A stretch of 58,857 bases of DNA. Source: Chloroflexota bacterium (GTDB lineage Bacteria; Vulcanimicrobiota; JAMCWD01). The notes beneath the pieces are model-generated. The model made no database searches and was not told where the DNA came from. It was given only the letters and a program-made list of their open reading frames with translations. The DNA is taken from NCBI GenBank assembly GCA_023475345.1, contig JAMCWD010000005.1, positions 1-58,857 on the forward strand. The letters run 5' to 3'. Both the position numbers and the translations under genes were made by a program. This document shows positions 24,928 through 32,493 of this stretch, in pieces. The stretch's first letter is position 1. Every line of letters begins with the position of its first letter.

Positions 24928-26868
24928 TTATGCTGTCTTTTCTGGGTCGTGCAGATTGTTGAGCAGGTGACCGAGTTTCGCGCCGCCTGCCGCGCCGATA
25001 TAAGATCCGCCTATCATGCCGCCTATCTTGCCCACGACGCCGCCGATGATTGCGCCTACCGGGCCGCCTACCGCCGCGCCGATAGCTATGCCGGCAATCG
25101 TGCCGCCCTGCCATCCGAGGATGGTGCCTGCAGCACCGCCGATGGTCGCCCCGGTACCGACTTCCGCCATGAAGATCTTGTCTTTCGTTGTCAGCGGGTG
25201 AGCAGGTCCCTTTTCCGGCTTTATGATCTCGCCCTTTATGAACTTCTTCTCTATGAGCCAGTTATGGACTTTGTCCTTAAAGCCCAGCTTCTGATCGACC
25301 TGGATATCTTCCTGTTCATGCCCCTTCGCAGAAAGCATTTCTTTGACGGCGCAATGAACGGTTACACCGATAGGGCCTGTAACTATCGCCAGGATATTGT
25401 CCGCAATCTTCTCGGCCGTTTCCGGCTTAATCTTGCCTTTTTTCAACGCGTGTTTTATTACAAAGTTCGTGCCCGCTATAGCAAGGCCGACGGGAGCAGT
25501 CAGCTTGAGTACGGAAGCCGTCCCCGATGCAAGGGTCAGCTTCCCTTCGGCTCTCTTCACGGCATCGTTTTCTTCAACGCCTTTCTTCCATTCGGCGGCG
25601 CCCACATTCATGACGACCGGCCCCATTACCTGGCCTGCGACTTCAAGTGTGGTGCGAAGCCCGGGTACTGCATCGATAGCCTTGCCGACATTTTTGCCGA
25701 CAGTCTTCACTACATCGTTATCCACCAGCCGGTTGAAAATATTCCCCTTTTCAAATTTTTCAATGGCCGCAAATTTTTCAGGTGATGCCGCCTTCAGTTT
25801 TTCAGGATCGACATGGAAGAAAGAATAGCTCTGGGCGAAATCCTCAAGGGGGTGCGTCGCCGCGTAAATATGGGTCGGCGGTTTGTCGATATAAGGATCT
25901 ATGACATACGGTTCTTTCCCGAAAGGAGTAATGGTGCTGCGAGTATATACCGGGTACATCCCTTCTGAAAGATCTGCGGCGTGACCGACTTCGTGAGTTA
26001 TTACATGAGTATTCAGACCTTCTACCCCGAGAGCCTTTTTGCTGAATTGTAAAGAAGAGTCACGCCAGATTTCCACCGACGTGGTACCCAGAACGCCAGA
26101 TCCTTCTTCAAGGCCGTCAACGACCTCTATGCTGCGAATCGCTGCGGCGTCTTTTATGGGAAGACTGTCAAGAGTGTTGTATATGAGATCTTTTTCCACG
26201 GCGGTCGCGCTCTTAATGGTCGGATAAATGAACTTGGGGAAGTTCTTTATAGTCTGTGTCCCCAGGAGCCAGTTGTCTTTAAAGGCTTCTTTAATCCCGC
26301 CTTTTTCGCCCTTTGTTATCTTCGCCTCTGCTTTGCCCTGTACCGGGACTTTATTAGTAACGGTAATTTTGTTTTTGTCGTCTGATAACTGTGTGGAGGC
26401 CTTTGTTTCCTTAGTCCCGAACAGCTTTTTGAAAACCGCCGTGCCCTTGATCTTTTGCATCGTCGTAGAGTCGGCCTTCTGGGCGTCTTTGTTCTTATCG
26501 CCTTCGAAAGACCTTCCGCCCCACTTCCAGCCAAGCCTTGCGCCTGCGATTGCTCCTGCTATGGCTCCTGACAGCGCGCCGGCCGGCCCCATCAGGGCTC
26601 CGGCAACAGTCCAGCCGATTATCGTACTTACGAACGCACCCACATAAGCTCCGCTGCCTTTCTTTATAAGGGAGGCGGCCTTGATGGCGGCCCTGTCCGT
26701 AGCTCCTCTAACCCGCTCCTTGCGTGAACTGCGGCTTTCCCCGGATAAACTCACTTTATCCTTTACAGAATCAGATGCCGGGGCTTCTTGTTCCTTGACC
26801 TTCGCCGCCGTTTTGGCAGGGACGGCCTCTTGCTGCAAATTTGCCGCGTCAACTCTTTTTATATCCAT
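24928..26868 (-). CDS. Zincin-like metallopeptidase flanked by glycine-zipper domains
   Basis: A 646-residue protein with no signal peptide. The zinc-peptidase motif HEVGH is at about residues 292-296 (VITHEVGHAADLSEG), with a candidate third ligand in HPLEDFAQS at about residue 342, as in gluzincins and lethal-factor-like zincins. N-terminal of it (residues ~72-118) and near the C terminus (~575-640) are long Gly/Ala stretches with GxxxG spacing (GGAAGTILGW, GAIIGGVVGKIGG), typical of membrane-inserting glycine zippers. A low-complexity N terminus carries KDKVSLSGE. ATG 26868 has GGAGG 7 nt upstream. No immunity or secretion gene is adjacent. It may be an effector or toxin, but this is inference. 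Confidence 0.75.
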   Translation of the reverse strand: MDIKRVDAANLQQEAVPAKTAAKVKEQEAPASDSVKDKVSLSGESRSSRKERVRGATDRAAIKAASLIKKGSGAYVGAFVSTIIGWTVAGALMGPAGALSGAIAGAIAGARLGWKWGGRSFEGDKNKDAQKADSTTMQKIKGTAVFKKLFGTKETKASTQLSDDKNKITVTNKVPVQGKAEAKITKGEKGGIKEAFKDNWLLGTQTIKNFPKFIYPTIKSATAVEKDLIYNTLDSLPIKDAAAIRSIEVVDGLEEGSGVLGTTSVEIWRDSSLQFSKKALGVEGLNTHVITHEVGHAADLSEGMYPVYTRSTITPFGKEPYVIDPYIDKPPTHIYAATHPLEDFAQSYSFFHVDPEKLKAASPEKFAAIEKFEKGNIFNRLVDNDVVKTVGKNVGKAIDAVPGLRTTLEVAGQVMGPVVMNVGAAEWKKGVEENDAVKRAEGKLTLASGTASVLKLTAPVGLAIAGTNFVIKHALKKGKIKPETAEKIADNILAIVTGPIGVTVHCAVKEMLSAKGHEQEDIQVDQKLGFKDKVHNWLIEKKFIKGEIIKPEKGPAHPLTTKDKIFMAEVGTGATIGGAAGTILGWQGGTIAGIAIGAAVGGPVGAIIGGVVGKIGGMIGGSYIGAAGGAKLGHLLNNLHDPEKTA

Positions 26869-26996
26869 TCTTAAGCCTCCAACGATATAATCAAATACCA
26901 ATAGAGATTCCTCTCCAGTTAAAGAATACCTCGGCCGGGCATATCGGATCAAGCGTTATTTGTTAAGAAATTGTTAACCTTTCCTGGACGCCCTGT

Positions 26997-27410
26997 TCAT
27001 TCCCCGATGGCTTTCATGATGAGACGCTTGTTCCGCTTGCCGTCAAATTCGGCATAAAAGATCCTCTGCCATGGCCCCAGGTCCATGCGCCCGGCCGTTA
27101 CCGGGACTATGACCTGGTGCCCGACAAGGATATTTTTCATGTGAGCGTCGCCGTTTACCTCGCCCGTCCTGTGATGGTGATAATCCGCCCCGTCCGGGGC
27201 CAGCCTCTGGAGCATTTCCTCAAGATCCAGGCGGAAACCCGGCTCGTCGTCATTTATAAAAACGCCCGCCGTTATATGCATCGCCGACACCAGGAGCATC
27301 CCTTCCCTTATGCCCGATTTCTCTACAACTTCCCGGGCTTCCCCGGTAATATTTACGATCTCATATTTGTTCTTTGTATTGAATGTGAAATATTCGGTAA
27401 ACGATTTCAT
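26997..27410 (-). CDS. YjbQ/UPF0047 family protein
   Basis: A 137-residue cytoplasmic protein of the UPF0047 (YjbQ) family, by its conserved blocks VSAMHITAGVFIND, GDAHMKNILVGHQVIVPV and LGPWQRIFYAEFDG. Family members bind metal through histidines (HITAG, YHHHRTG, NGDAH) and some have thiamine-phosphate synthase activity. The ATG has GGAGG 6 nt upstream. It is a single-gene unit on the minus strand. Confidence 0.9.
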   Translation of the reverse strand: MKSFTEYFTFNTKNKYEIVNITGEAREVVEKSGIREGMLLVSAMHITAGVFINDDEPGFRLDLEEMLQRLAPDGADYHHHRTGEVNGDAHMKNILVGHQVIVPVTAGRMDLGPWQRIFYAEFDGKRNKRLIMKAIGE

Positions 27411-27495
27411 ATCCGGCCTCCTTTTTTCAATGCAGGTTCATCTTCCGGTTCGCTGATTCCTTCAACGGCGGTTATCCCAAAAGTCCCGGTTTCGT

Positions 27496-27582
27496 GGTCA
27501 GGTCTTGAATCTTGTACCTTGAATACACTTTTACCTTATAAGTAACCGGATTTCCGGCAAGCTCAAGATTCAAGACCTGACC
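27496..27582. repeat. 19-bp perfect inverted repeat
   Basis: Arms at 27496-27514 and 27564-27582 (GGTCAGGTCTTGAATCTTG and its complement) are perfect and separated by 49 nt. Between YjbQ and a methyltransferase gene, with no coding content. Repetitive CTAGTCTCTAGCCACTAG words follow at about 27628-27645. It could form a stem-loop or be a small mobile repeat. Confidence 0.8.
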
Positions 27583-27634
27583 CCCCTCAAGCACAGGCCC
27601 CAAACCCTTCTCCCTGGTTTCCAGTTTCTAGTCT

Positions 27635-28291
27635 CTAGCCACTAGACTGATAATAAACCGTTGCTTTCCCCCACGAAAACGGAAGCTTTTCCCTGCATGT
27701 AATTTTCAGACCCGGCAAAGGATATGAAAGACAAATCGTCCTTACCGGATTTTCAATCTTCAGGATTTTTTCGCTCAGGGCATTTATGGTATCCACATGA
27801 AACGTCGTCCCCGGTATGTAAAATACCGTCCCTTTACCAAGAGGCTCTTCCCTGATGTCCCCCCGGATCAACTCGACGCCTCCGGTGCCCATCTTCCCTG
27901 CAAGAATCTTGGCCTGTTCATAAAGTCCCGGCACGATCTCAATCCCGGTGGCGGTACAACCGAACCTCAGGCAGGAAAAAACTACAGGCGCTCCCCTGCC
28001 GCATCCCATGTCGAAAAAGCGGTCGCCGGGTGTCAGCCCGGCCTTTTTCATCATATGTTCCAGCACGAAGAAAGGCGCTTCGCCATAAATCAGTTCGTCG
28101 GCGGGCACGTCCAGTCCCGAGGCTTCTCTCTCTATTATCATATAAGGCGGCTCAAGCCCCGATAAGACCGATTTCATTTTCCAGAACCAGGGGAATCTTC
28201 CGAAACGAAGCATATCCCTCGTCATGGTTACCGCCTGGTGGGCCATATTCCCGAGAGCCGTAACGATTATATCAGGAGTAACATCCGCCAT
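27635..28291 (-). CDS. Class I SAM-dependent methyltransferase
   Basis: A 218-residue protein with motif I FFDMGCGRGAPVVFSC (residues ~92-108), the acidic motif II end TGIEIVPGLYEQA, and motif III/IV GDIREEPLGKGTVFYIPG. The N terminus has hydrophobic-aromatic helices (FGRFPWFWKMKSVLSG). The glycine-rich loop and overall order recall Dot1-type or protein methyltransferases, but I cannot name the substrate. The start lacks a good Shine-Dalgarno. It lies between YjbQ and the divergent isoaspartyl methyltransferase. Confidence 0.75.
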   Translation of the reverse strand: MADVTPDIIVTALGNMAHQAVTMTRDMLRFGRFPWFWKMKSVLSGLEPPYMIIEREASGLDVPADELIYGEAPFFVLEHMMKKAGLTPGDRFFDMGCGRGAPVVFSCLRFGCTATGIEIVPGLYEQAKILAGKMGTGGVELIRGDIREEPLGKGTVFYIPGTTFHVDTINALSEKILKIENPVRTICLSYPLPGLKITCREKLPFSWGKATVYYQSSG

Positions 28292-28402
28292 GCTTTTTAT
28301 TTCGACCCGGAAGCCGCCAGACCTCCGGCAGGAGGAGGTAAAACAGGAAAGAATACTGTTTAAGGATAAAAGGATCAGGGTAAAAATGAAATAGAATACA
28401 CT

Positions 28403-29134
28403 ATGCTTAAGAAAACAATCATAATGGTTCTGGCGGGGCTGTTAATATGGGGCTGTGGAGGCATTAAAGGGGGGAAAACGCAGGTGAGCGAATCTGAATT
28501 CGACCACGCAAGGCACCAGATGGTAGAGTACCAGATCCAGGCAAGGGGCATAGAAGATCCTCTCGTTTTAAAAGTCATGGATGAAGTGCCCAGGCATAAG
28601 TTCGTGCCTGAAAGTTACCGCTATGACGCCTACAGCGATCACCCGCTCCCCATTGGGGAAGACCAGACTATCTCCCAGCCTTATATAGTCGCACTTATGA
28701 CCGAGGCACTGGGTCTCAAGGGAGATGAAAAGGTGCTGGAAATCGGCACGGGGAGCGGTTACCAGGCCGCAGTCCTCTCCCGTATCTGTAAAGAAGTTTA
28801 TACGGTGGAGATAATCCCTCCGCTTTCAGAGAGAGCACGTGAAATAATCGAGAAGCTGGGATACGACAATGTTCATTTCAAAATAGGGGACGGCTGGAAA
28901 GGCTGGAAAGAATATGCCCCGTATGACGGGATCATCGTAACCGCCGCTCCCGACAGGCTCCCGGGAGATCTTATAAAGCAGTTGAAAGACGGGGGCAGGC
29001 TGGTCATACCGATTGGCGAATCCCGTTATTCCCAGGATCTTTGGAGGTTTACCAGGAAAGGAAACGATATTTACAAAGAGAATCTAGGTCCTGTAATCTT
29101 TGTTCCCCTTGTGGAGGGGAAAGAAAGCAAATAA
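28403..29134 (+). CDS. pcm: Lipoprotein-type protein-L-isoaspartate O-methyltransferase
   Basis: Pcm methylates isoaspartyl residues of damaged proteins using SAM, normally in the cytoplasm. The 243-residue product has the family core: RHKFVPESYRYDAYSDHPLPIGEDQTISQP, motif I LEIGTGSGYQAAVLS and GYDNVHFKIGDGWKGW. But it starts MLKKTIIMVLAGLLIWGCGG, a signal peptide with lipobox LLIWGC, so the predicted mature protein is a lipoprotein at the membrane, facing outside. SAM is not expected there, which makes the location odd. No Shine-Dalgarno is obvious. A substantial 52-nt gap separates it from malic enzyme. Confidence 0.87.
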   Translation: MLKKTIIMVLAGLLIWGCGGIKGGKTQVSESEFDHARHQMVEYQIQARGIEDPLVLKVMDEVPRHKFVPESYRYDAYSDHPLPIGEDQTISQPYIVALMTEALGLKGDEKVLEIGTGSGYQAAVLSRICKEVYTVEIIPPLSERAREIIEKLGYDNVHFKIGDGWKGWKEYAPYDGIIVTAAPDRLPGDLIKQLKDGGRLVIPIGESRYSQDLWRFTRKGNDIYKENLGPVIFVPLVEGKESK

Positions 29135-29186
29135 ATTTTTTAATTTAGTTCGTGAAAACGATAACAAAATATTAAGGAGGAAAGAC

Positions 29187-30524
29187 ATGCTGTCAAAAGA
29201 GGAACTTGTGGCGAAAGCAAAAAAGCCCGCAGAGGATGCGATGATACTCCACCCTTTCTACAAGGGGAAAGTAGAGGTCGTTCCAAAATGCTGTGTGAGG
29301 GATTTCACCGATTTCGCAATCTGGTACACCCCCGGGGTAGCGGCTCCCTGTAAGGATATAGAGGCCCACCCGCTCAAAGTTTACGAACATACCAACAAGT
29401 GGAATTCGGTCGCGGTGGTATCGGACGGGACCAGGGTGCTGGGTCTGGGCGATATAGGGCCGGAAGCCGCCCTGCCTGTCATGGAAGGGAAAGCGCTGCT
29501 TTTTAAGTATCTCGGCGGCGTTGACGCCGTGCCTATATGCCTTAACACAAAAGACCCAGATGAAATAATAAAGACCGTTAAATATCTCCAGCCTTCGTTC
29601 GGGGGGATCAACCTCGAGGACATCTCCCAGCCCAAGTGTTTCAGGATCCTGGATACCCTGAGAAAAGAGATGGACATACCGGTATGGCACGATGACCAGC
29701 AGGGGACTGCGGCGGTAACGCTTGCTGGACTTATAAACGCGCTGAAAGTTGTCGGCAAAAAGATGGGAGAAGTCAGGGTGGCCATGTTAGGCTCCGGTGC
29801 AGCGAATATCCGCATAGCGCACATTATCATCAAGGCGGGGGTAAATCCCGAAAACATCATCATGTTGGATTCGAAGGGGACTCTTCACAAGGGACGCGTG
29901 GAGCTTAAAGAAACACACAAGGAAAAGTGGGAAATGTGCGAGATGACGAACGTCAAAAATATCAAAGGCGGCCCCGAAGATGCGATGAGAGGCGCTGATG
30001 TCCTTATAGCATTGTCAACGCCTGGCCCCGGTGTCATCAAGCCCGAATGGATCAGGGATATGGCGAAAGACCCGGTAATGTTCGTATGCGCGAACCCGAT
30101 ACCGGAGATCTGGCCGTGGGAAGCAAAGGAAGCCGGTGCAAAGATTGTAGCGACGGGGAGGTCCGATTTCCCCAACCAGGTTAACAACTCGCTGGGATTC
30201 CCGGGCATATTCCGGGGCGCCCTCGATGTCAGGGCAAAGACTATAACCGACGAGATGTGCATCGCCGCCGCCGAAGAGATGGCCAGGACAGCCGAAGACA
30301 GGGGGCTCAATCCCGATTACCTCATCCCGACTATGGACGACTGGGAAGTGTTCCCCCGCGAAGCCGTGGCGGTGGCTCTCAAGGCCATCGAACAGGGAGT
30401 TGCACGGATCACTCCAACGGAAGAGGAACTCAGAAAATCGGCGATGGAGATCATCAAGAGAGCAAGAGAACAAACACAGATTCTCATGGAAAACGGGTTC
30501 ATCCCGGAAGCGCCGGAAACATAA
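29187..30524 (+). CDS. Malic enzyme (NAD(P)-dependent)
   Basis: Oxidative decarboxylation of malate to pyruvate and CO2. A 445-residue bacterial short-form enzyme: KGKVEVVPKC, YTPGVAAPCKDI (catalytic Tyr), LGLGDIGPEAALPVMEGKA, NLEDISQPKCF, VWHDDQQGTA (metal site) and the Rossmann GSGAANIRIAHII. The frame is open upstream to 29100, but ATG 29187 has AAGGAGG 6 nt upstream and matches the family N terminus. A terminator-like hairpin follows. It precedes proline dehydrogenase. Confidence 0.95.
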   Translation: MLSKEELVAKAKKPAEDAMILHPFYKGKVEVVPKCCVRDFTDFAIWYTPGVAAPCKDIEAHPLKVYEHTNKWNSVAVVSDGTRVLGLGDIGPEAALPVMEGKALLFKYLGGVDAVPICLNTKDPDEIIKTVKYLQPSFGGINLEDISQPKCFRILDTLRKEMDIPVWHDDQQGTAAVTLAGLINALKVVGKKMGEVRVAMLGSGAANIRIAHIIIKAGVNPENIIMLDSKGTLHKGRVELKETHKEKWEMCEMTNVKNIKGGPEDAMRGADVLIALSTPGPGVIKPEWIRDMAKDPVMFVCANPIPEIWPWEAKEAGAKIVATGRSDFPNQVNNSLGFPGIFRGALDVRAKTITDEMCIAAAEEMARTAEDRGLNPDYLIPTMDDWEVFPREAVAVALKAIEQGVARITPTEEELRKSAMEIIKRAREQTQILMENGFIPEAPET

Positions 30525-30533
30525 ATTGACGAC

Positions 30534-30566
30534 GAAGGCCCGGATATATTTTCCGGGCCTTCATTT
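30534..30566 (+). terminator. Hairpin terminator after malic enzyme
   Basis: An 11-bp stem, GAAGGCCCGGA (30534-30544) with TCCGGGCCTTC (30552-30562), then a short weak T stretch (ATTTC). Strong hairpin but poor U tract, so it may act as partial attenuation before proline dehydrogenase. Confidence 0.65.
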
Positions 30567-30592
30567 CATCTAAGCATAAGGATGTAGCCAGC

Positions 30593-31498
30593 ATGGGACT
30601 TTTTAACAATATGCTCGTCGGAGCAATGCCGTTCGTTCCTAAACCCATCGTGGGGTTTTTTGCAAAAAAATATGTCGCGGGCACATGCCTGGACGATGCC
30701 GTTAAAACCGTGAAAGACCTGAACGCTCACGGTGTATGCGCTACAATGGACCTTCTGGGTGAAAGCACGACGGACAGAGAAGAAGCGCGCAATGCGGTCG
30801 CCGTATATAAGCAAATGCTTGCGGCCATAGAAGATTTGAAACTGGATTCGAACATATCGGTAAAGCCCACCCACATGGGGCTTAATATCGATTACGGCTT
30901 CTGCTTCGAAAACATAAGAGAGCTTGTCGAAGAAGCGGACAGGCGGGGGAACTTCGTCAGGATCGACATGGAAGATTCCCCGACCCATGACGATACTTTT
31001 AAAATCCTGACGGAACTGAGGAAAAAATACGATAACGTCGGCGCTGTGCTCCAGGCATACATGAGAAGGGCAATGGATGACATAAACAAAGTCCTTGCCC
31101 CCTTAAAGGCAAACGTTCGTCTCTGTAAAGGCATATACATAGAAAAGCATGAAATCGCCTACAGGGATTATGAGACGGTAAGGAACAATTACGGCTACCT
31201 GCTTGAAAAGCTGTTATCCGAAGGATGTTATACAGGCATTGCGACACATGACGAGATGCTTGTATGGAAAGGCATGAGCGTGGTGGACAGGCTCAGGCTG
31301 GATAAGGATCGCTATGAATTCCAGATGCTGCTGGGAGTTACCCCGGCACTGAGAGATATCGTGGTTAAGGCGGGGCACCGCATGCGGGTCTATGTGCCGT
31401 TCGGCGAAGACTGGCATCCTTACTGTGTGCGCAGGATGAAGGAAAACCCGGAGGTGGCGGGTTATGTAATGAAGGCATTCCTGTCCGGGGGCAAATAA
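30593..31498 (+). CDS. Proline dehydrogenase
   Basis: FAD enzyme that oxidises proline to pyrroline-5-carboxylate. The 301-residue monofunctional form: GVCATMDLLGESTTDREEA, SVKPTHMGLNIDYG, RIDMEDSPTHDDTF, the AYMRRAMDDI block, LCKGIYIEKHEI and the end MRVYVPFGEDWHPYCVRRMKENP. AAGGA lies about 10 nt upstream of ATG. No pyrroline-5-carboxylate dehydrogenase is in the window. With urocanase and malic enzyme it suggests amino-acid catabolism. Confidence 0.95.
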   Translation: MGLFNNMLVGAMPFVPKPIVGFFAKKYVAGTCLDDAVKTVKDLNAHGVCATMDLLGESTTDREEARNAVAVYKQMLAAIEDLKLDSNISVKPTHMGLNIDYGFCFENIRELVEEADRRGNFVRIDMEDSPTHDDTFKILTELRKKYDNVGAVLQAYMRRAMDDINKVLAPLKANVRLCKGIYIEKHEIAYRDYETVRNNYGYLLEKLLSEGCYTGIATHDEMLVWKGMSVVDRLRLDKDRYEFQMLLGVTPALRDIVVKAGHRMRVYVPFGEDWHPYCVRRMKENPEVAGYVMKAFLSGGK

Positions 31499-31522
31499 AT
31501 TCAGGCCGGAAATAAATGATAC

Positions 31523-31537
31523 GGGAGCAGAACCATT
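31523..31537 (+). promoter_or_regulatory. Shine-Dalgarno and rare ATT start candidate
   Basis: GGGAG at 31523-31527, 7-nt gap, ATT at 31535. It decides between a 288-residue and a 255-residue product of the following gene. Confidence 0.4.
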
Positions 31538-32401
31538 AAAGAATATAAATACAAAAAAAATGACCGCCGTATTAAAATTATACTGGGAATTGTTATTTTT
31601 GTCGCAATATTTCTTGTTTTAATCTCATTCTCAGTGAGTACAATATCTTCTTCGAACAGGGTAATGAGCAACTTAACGTTCCTGAATATCTTAGCGTTTA
31701 TCTTGCTGGCAGAGGCCGTCGTCGGCATGTACATAATTCACAGGAGAGATAAAGTAGTTGCCGTCCTGGAAGAAGATGCGCTGGTATATAAAGATCAAAC
31801 AAAAGAAAGAAAGATCCCTTTCATCGAAATATTGAAGCTGTATTTTTCGCCTTATTTAGGCAGTTTGAAACTTATTACAAAAACCGGCTCCATCAAGATC
31901 CTCCCCGCCCTGGATGATTATCCCTATTTTATCCTGCGCTTAAAATCAGCTATGGATCAAAACAACATGTCCGACCGCTACGACAGAAAAGGGCTGTATA
32001 AATCACTCCTTGGAAGCGCGTATAATGATCAATCGTGTGATAGGCTTTTTCCTAATTTCTGGATATCGCTCCTTCTGATAATTCCTTTCGGATTCTTCGG
32101 CAGCATCGTTGCATACATGACCCGTCCCAACATCCCCATGGGCAATTCTATGAGGCCCTTTGATTTTTTTTTCCTTTCGTGTACTTATCCGTTTGCTCTC
32201 ATGATCGTCGTCGAACTCATCTGCTACCTTCGCTTCAAAAAGATGTCGGATGAAGAAACGCTCCGCATTCCTGAAAGAGACAGGAAATTCGAGAGGAAAG
32301 TTTATGCCCATGTGATCTTCTGGGGTGTCATCTTTTTTTTCATCATCGCATTCGGACTTGCAATGATAATAAATCATTCCCAGATAAACACCCCGCTGTA
32401 A
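31535..32401 (+). CDS. Membrane protein with predicted ATT start
   Basis: An unrecognised 255- to 288-residue membrane protein. The frame is open from 31520; the first ATG/GTG is GTG 31634, which would cut through a hydrophobic helix. In frame upstream lies ATT 31535, preceded by GGGAG (31523-31527) with 7-nt spacing, adding IILGIVIFVAIFLVLISF as an extra helix after a basic start. ATT is a rare start (known for infC). The rest has hydrophobic segments at LTFLNILAFILLAEAVVGM, FWISLLLIIPFGFFGSIV, FALMIVVELICYL and VIFWGVIFFFIIAFGLAMII, with a soluble middle domain (KVVAVLEEDALVYKD to LPALDDYPYF) resembling a PH-like fold. Function unknown. Confidence 0.65.
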   Translation: MKEYKYKKNDRRIKIILGIVIFVAIFLVLISFSVSTISSSNRVMSNLTFLNILAFILLAEAVVGMYIIHRRDKVVAVLEEDALVYKDQTKERKIPFIEILKLYFSPYLGSLKLITKTGSIKILPALDDYPYFILRLKSAMDQNNMSDRYDRKGLYKSLLGSAYNDQSCDRLFPNFWISLLLIIPFGFFGSIVAYMTRPNIPMGNSMRPFDFFFLSCTYPFALMIVVELICYLRFKKMSDEETLRIPERDRKFERKVYAHVIFWGVIFFFIIAFGLAMIINHSQINTPL

Positions 32402-32493
32402 ATTTATTCCGGTAAATCCCCGGCCCCCGGCCTTCCTCTTATCCTGATCACAGGAGTATAATCATATATAGAAAGCTGTGATTTTTTTAAAGG

